Shown: piece after piece, positions 60,071 to 64,000 of the stretch | Numbering within the stretch: the stretch's first letter is position 1 | Layout of the letters: each line of letters begins with the position of its first letter | Source of the DNA: Mesostigma viride | Taxonomy: Eukaryota > Streptophyta > Mesostigmatophyceae > Mesostigmatales > Mesostigmataceae | NCBI GenBank assembly: GCA_009746045.1 | Contig: RPFO01000199.1 | Location: 671,555 to 735,554, forward strand | Reading direction: 5' to 3' | Length of the DNA stretch: 64,000 bases | Position numbers and translations under genes: made by a program | The notes under the pieces: generated by a model | Database searches by the model: none | The model's input: only the letters and a program-made list of their open reading frames with translations | What the model was told of the DNA's origin: nothing

Positions 60071-63000
60071 CTACTCAACAGGTCTCTTCTTGGCCAAGTT
60101 CGTGAGCCGTTTCTCGACGTCTGTCGGAATGGTCAAGATGGCCTGGCGATTGTTAGCTGGGTTGACAACAATGGTGTGTTCGAACCCCGCGTCCATGCAC
60201 AGGTAGCAATTGACCAAGTTTGGCTGTTCAGCTTGCGCATCGGCGTCCATTTTGAACATCGTCGCCATACCCGGAAATCTGTCCCAGTAGCGCACCCCCA
60301 CCACCCATTGTCCCTTACGGAACAACTCCCTATCGACCTTGCCGTTTCTGTCGGCCACTCGCCTCACGAAAGTAGCGGCCACCTGATAAGGCTCCTGCAA
60401 GACTTCCGCTAGCCAATATGGATGATCTGGATCGTGGGACTCATCACCAGAGTAGGACTCGACGGCAAAAATGTCTCGCAGCTTCAGTCTCCTTCCCATC
60501 ATCGTCCTCTCTGCCTGTAGTCTGTTCAGTCGCGTCCCTGCGTGCCCCCCTTGTCCGTTTGGGTTCCTTTGCACTGGCTCCCCCAGTTTGTGGAGCTTCA
60601 TCCGAGCACCTCCCACATTCCAGCCGTCCATGTCGGTCCACTCCTTTCGACAATCCCACCACCTTTCCTCGGCGCACGCACCGCCACAATAGCAGGAATA
60701 CTGGCGCAGCATTAAGCGCGTCACATTCGACTTGTCCATGCGCCACCAGTGCGCCTTCTTCACTCCTTTGATTTCGCCGCGCCCTGGGCTGTAAGGAAGC
60801 ACCTGCGCGTCGAAGACAAGATTTGCACAAGGGAAAGTTGAAGTTACGAGACCATCGAGCTAGTTGTGTTTTATTAAGCACTCCTGATCGCCAGGACTCC
60901 AAGAACGCCCTAGAAACGACGGCCGGCGTAACTATTCCCTGAACGAGGACTGTACACTTAATTACCTCGGGGAACTCGAAGAAGTTACGCCTGGTCGTTG
61001 TGGTCCCGCCCACCGCCCCCGACGCCAGATTCTCCACCAACTGGGCGGCCGTCTGTTTGTCCTGGTTCTCTTCCCTGATGTGCCACCTCCTCAACATGCA
61101 CTTCACAGTCCCACCAGCTCCATCCACCTCCCCCTTTCCGTGCTGCTCCCCAAAGTAATTCCACTCAAATGACTCCAGGTGCGGATCCTCCGTCAGCAGC
61201 CGGGCCACTTCCGCGATCACATTCCTTGACTTGAACTGCATGGAGCAATTGTCCGACCACCCAATGAAGCGCTTCACCTCTACCCCTTCTGACCGTAGTG
61301 TCGCCAGGATTTTGAGGATAGCAAAACGGAGGGCCCGCCCGTCCCTTTTCATTCCGCCCTGTCCGATGAAGTGAAACTCCCTTCTCACGACCTTTCCCGA
61401 CGCTGGATCCAAGTAGCGCACGATCCAGGGCATAAGGACGAATGTGACTGGATGCCAATACTGTGCTTGGAGATTGTGATAGGTGTAAGACTGGTAGTTC
61501 TCGGCGTAATCTGTGTGGCATACAAGGTCCCCCACCCGCATCCTTGAGAGACATTCCTTGGAGGCGTCCGCTTGCCACCACGCGTTGAAGCAATGCTGGA
61601 TGAAGTCCGGCCACTTGTCCACAATTGCCTCCTTTAGCTCCGTTGGTGTGGACTTGACGTCGACTTGCGTCAATCGCTGCCCACCAGCCTTTGCGATCTC
61701 GTCACAGTCGTCCTGCATATGCGCAGTGTGCACATACAGAAAAGACATCAACTTCGACCCACCAATGACCTGTAGAAAGAAAAAAGACAGGACCTCAGGA
61801 AAAATTGAAAAAGAAACGCCTTGGGGCGCAACCACTCCACTAAAAATTACCTCTGGCCCAAGAACTTCAGGAAACATTGCAAAAGAAACGCCTTGGGGCG
61901 CAACCACTCCACTAAAAATTACCTCTGGCCCAAGAACCGCACCCGGCGGCACATCCTGCATCTCGTATCTGGTCCATGAAATCAGGTGGTTGGAAGCCTC
62001 CTCCCGTTCGCATAACATGAAGTTCCGAATTCCACACTTGGGAGCCAGGCAAGTGCCCAACACACAAGCCTTACGCCGGATCGAGCAAACCCCCAACTCC
62101 TCGCCCAGGTCATGATCGGGCACCCCTTCCTCGTCGTCCAGCACCCTCCCATGCATGGGCAGATCCTCAAGTTCGCCCTGAAAAGGCTGAACCTGCGGCC
62201 GCGACGACCCCACAGACGACCTCGAACCTCCCCCCTCCCTCATCCCCTCCACCTCACAAGTAAACTTGTTCACCCACTCTGTCGTGTGAGTGGCTTTGAA
62301 AATGGAACATGTGGGCACGGACGACCCCACGTCGAGCTGGCTACCATGATCGCACGCGTGGCATTCAGGTCCGCACTCGCATCTGGCATGAAAAGTTGCA
62401 CGAAATTTGGCCAACCCCCCAACCATGGACTGCATGGTAGTGTGGTGCTGGCATGCGCACAAGTTCCGCATTTTCCACCGCCCCTTGACGCATGCGGGCA
62501 TATGCTTGCAAAAAGTAGTGTATCCCACATGAACTGTGCTCTTCTGATTCGTGCGTAGCATTGACATCCCTGCCTCCGTCTCCAAAATCACCTGATTTCC
62601 CCCCTCACACCCTCCTCTCCCTCCCCCCCCCCCCCCCCTCCCTACTGTCCATCCGCCGCGGTGGCTTCAACTCCGGATGGCGGGAAATGAACACTTCGTA
62701 AATCTTCGACTTGGAGACAGTATAGTAGCGCGCACCCTCCGAAAACGCTAGTGTATGTTTGTAATCCTTTCTGGTCCATTCACAATGAACATCCTTCATG
62801 TTCGGAGACGCCCGCGTCAAGTTATCATCCCTCCAGCACGCTTGTATCAGGGCAATGACTTCCGTCGGAAGCTCGTCTTTCCTCCTCCTCTCTGGCGCAC
62901 TCATCAAAAGGTCGTCCTCCCCTTCTTCCATTCCATCCCTGTGACCCCGAACAGTTGCGACAAAGCGCCTGTCAATCCCGAACGCGCGCTCCACAATCCT

Positions 63001-63555
63001 GTCCGGGACGCCCTCCATTGCCTTCGTAACAAGTCCACACAAGGCCCACCTAAGCCCACGATCCTTCTCAGATGTTCCCAAGTCGCCAAAAGCCTTCTTG
63101 ATGTTATCCCGAAGAGATTCCGCCCAATTTTCAGGAAGCCCGCCGTCACAGTTCTTCCTCTTCTTAATGCCGTTGCTCTCCGCCACCATGGCATTTAGTC
63201 TTGAAGCTGCGCAAGACAGAACCTCCGCGCTCATCTCTGGCGTCCTGTGGTTGTTTGCTTTCACGCGTTCCGCCATGATAGGAAAGATGTCATTGGCAAT
63301 TTTGTACCCCTTGTTCTCGATGTACTTGTCGCTCCAGAGACCGCGAAGTGCAGGCTCCCGGTCGTCATTGGACAAGGGACGCGAACCGTCGGAAACGGCC
63401 CCCCGCCCCGATCGCGCCATCAGACTTTTGTCAGACGGCAGCTGATTTTTTTCGCCTCTTAATCCCGCGGCACCGAAAGCCCTGAGGATGAGTAATGATA
63501 AATAATCACCATTAAAGACACGACGAAAACGATGGGCATCAAACAAGAACGACAA
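60071..63555 (-). CDS. Transposase-like protein with HGKGxxDGxGG motif, multi-exon
   Basis: Exons on the minus strand: about 63420 (ATG; the frame is open from 63555) to about 62640; about 62606-61923; 61769-60966; 60802-60071. The last two joins are in phase; the first (around 62640-62595) is unresolved. N-terminal part: basic, helical, with KDVHCEWTRKDYKHTLAFSE. Middle: Cys/His-rich (CACQHH, CECGPECHACDHGS). Core: VCHTDYAENYQSYTYHNLQA with first Asp, GWSDNCSMQFKSRNVIAEVA with second Asp, and FGEQHGKGEVDGAGGTVKCM with third Asp. This D-D-D order and the HGKG..DG.GG string recall a widespread, little-described eukaryotic DDE-transposase-like family (from memory). The C-terminal exon has YWLAEVLQEPYQVAATFVRR. 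No terminal repeats identified, so mobility is inferred. Confidence 0.6.
61770..61923 (-). repeat. 72-bp tandem duplication spanning a 5' splice site
   Basis: Two copies of a 72-base unit. Each carries the exon end GGGCCAGAG followed by the donor GTAATTTTTAG. The two donors are 72 bases apart, so either choice keeps the reading frame. The intron is also open in frame. Confidence 0.85.
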
Positions 63556-64000
63556 GCGTCATTAATAACGCCGGCCGGCGCAACTGGATACATGTAAACC
63601 ATACAAAAGTGATTTTATGAAACACATACAGTTTGTCATTAATAACGACGGCCGGCGTAACTCGGGCGCAATTAAAAACCATTAAGAAGCAACTCAGGAT
63701 ATGCAGGCAGAAATCCTTCAGGTGTAAAAAAGATGTACAAACACACTTTTGGTAATGGGGCCTGATTGCGCAACTGCAAGATACCATTGGAAACGCCGGC
63801 CGGCGCAACTGGATGCATGTACATAAACCATACAAAAGTGATTTGCACAAAACCCCTACAATTTGTCATGAGTAACGACGGCCGGCGTAACTCGGTTGCA
63901 TTTGAAAACCACAAAGAAGCAACTCAGGTAGTGAAGGCGGAAATCCCAGAGGTGATAAAATGTTTACCAACACAAAATGTTGATAAGCGTGCAAGCTTTT
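63547..64000. repeat. Two tandem ~245-bp repeats upstream of the transposase-like gene
   Basis: Units start near 63547 and 63783. Each has CGCCGGCCGGCGCAACTGGA, 'ccatacaaaagtgattt', ACGACGGCCGGCGTAACTCG and 'agaagcaactcagg'. The motif ACGACGGCCGGCGTAACT also occurs in the intron at about 60914. Repeats upstream of a gene start may be promoter units or element ends; the window stops here. Confidence 0.7.

Noticed and set aside
60418-62558. Plus-strand ORFs across the transposase-like gene
   Set aside because: No motif, and they lie opposite exons with clear splice phases and motifs on the minus strand.

Overview
The window looks like nuclear DNA of a eukaryote, most likely a green alga (Chlorophyta). 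The basis is mixed. Genes are split by short GT-AG introns that mostly end in TGCAG. TGTAA, the usual chlorophyte polyadenylation motif, lies within about 50-115 bases downstream of four gene ends. The DNA is crowded with simple repeats, LINEs, CACTA transposons and a tyrosine-recombinase retroelement. The species cannot be named from the sequence. No rRNA, bacterial operon or CRISPR was seen.

Only two genes look like ordinary host genes. The first (1291-6274, +) is the C-terminal half of a nodulin-like/NFD4-type major facilitator transporter in at least six exons; its second intron is swollen by a 10-bp minisatellite. The second (17047-19711, -) is a complete five-exon ARL16-like small GTPase gene, rebuilt here with consistent splice phases.

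The rest is mobile DNA. From 6.5 to 16.4 kb and 25.6 to 33.2 kb lie truncated LINE copies, separated by large microsatellites. A 5.1-kb DIRS/PAT-like retroelement (20414-25510, -) carries gag, RT-RNase H and tyrosine recombinase genes between 206-bp direct repeats. A 10.8-kb CACTA element (33196-44026) with 56-bp perfect terminal inverted repeats splits a LINE ORF1. A second, 8.7-kb CACTA element (50069-58735) carries a six-exon tnp2-type transposase gene and a divergent accessory gene; it splits a LINE-like reverse transcriptase ORF. That same LINE-like ORF, which also has RING and C2H2 zinc-finger regions, appears to be split again by a 667-bp element whose two ends are each an 80-bp-class palindrome (47222-47888), and probably by a 770-bp element made of tandem repeats (48198-48967). 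For three of these insertions, removing the element and one target duplication joins the flanking reading frames exactly. The last 4 kb (60071-63555, -) hold a multi-exon transposase-like gene of a family I cannot name with confidence.

The biology is therefore mainly nesting: DNA transposons landed in LINE ORFs with 2-bp or 5-bp duplications, and the empty sites can still be read.
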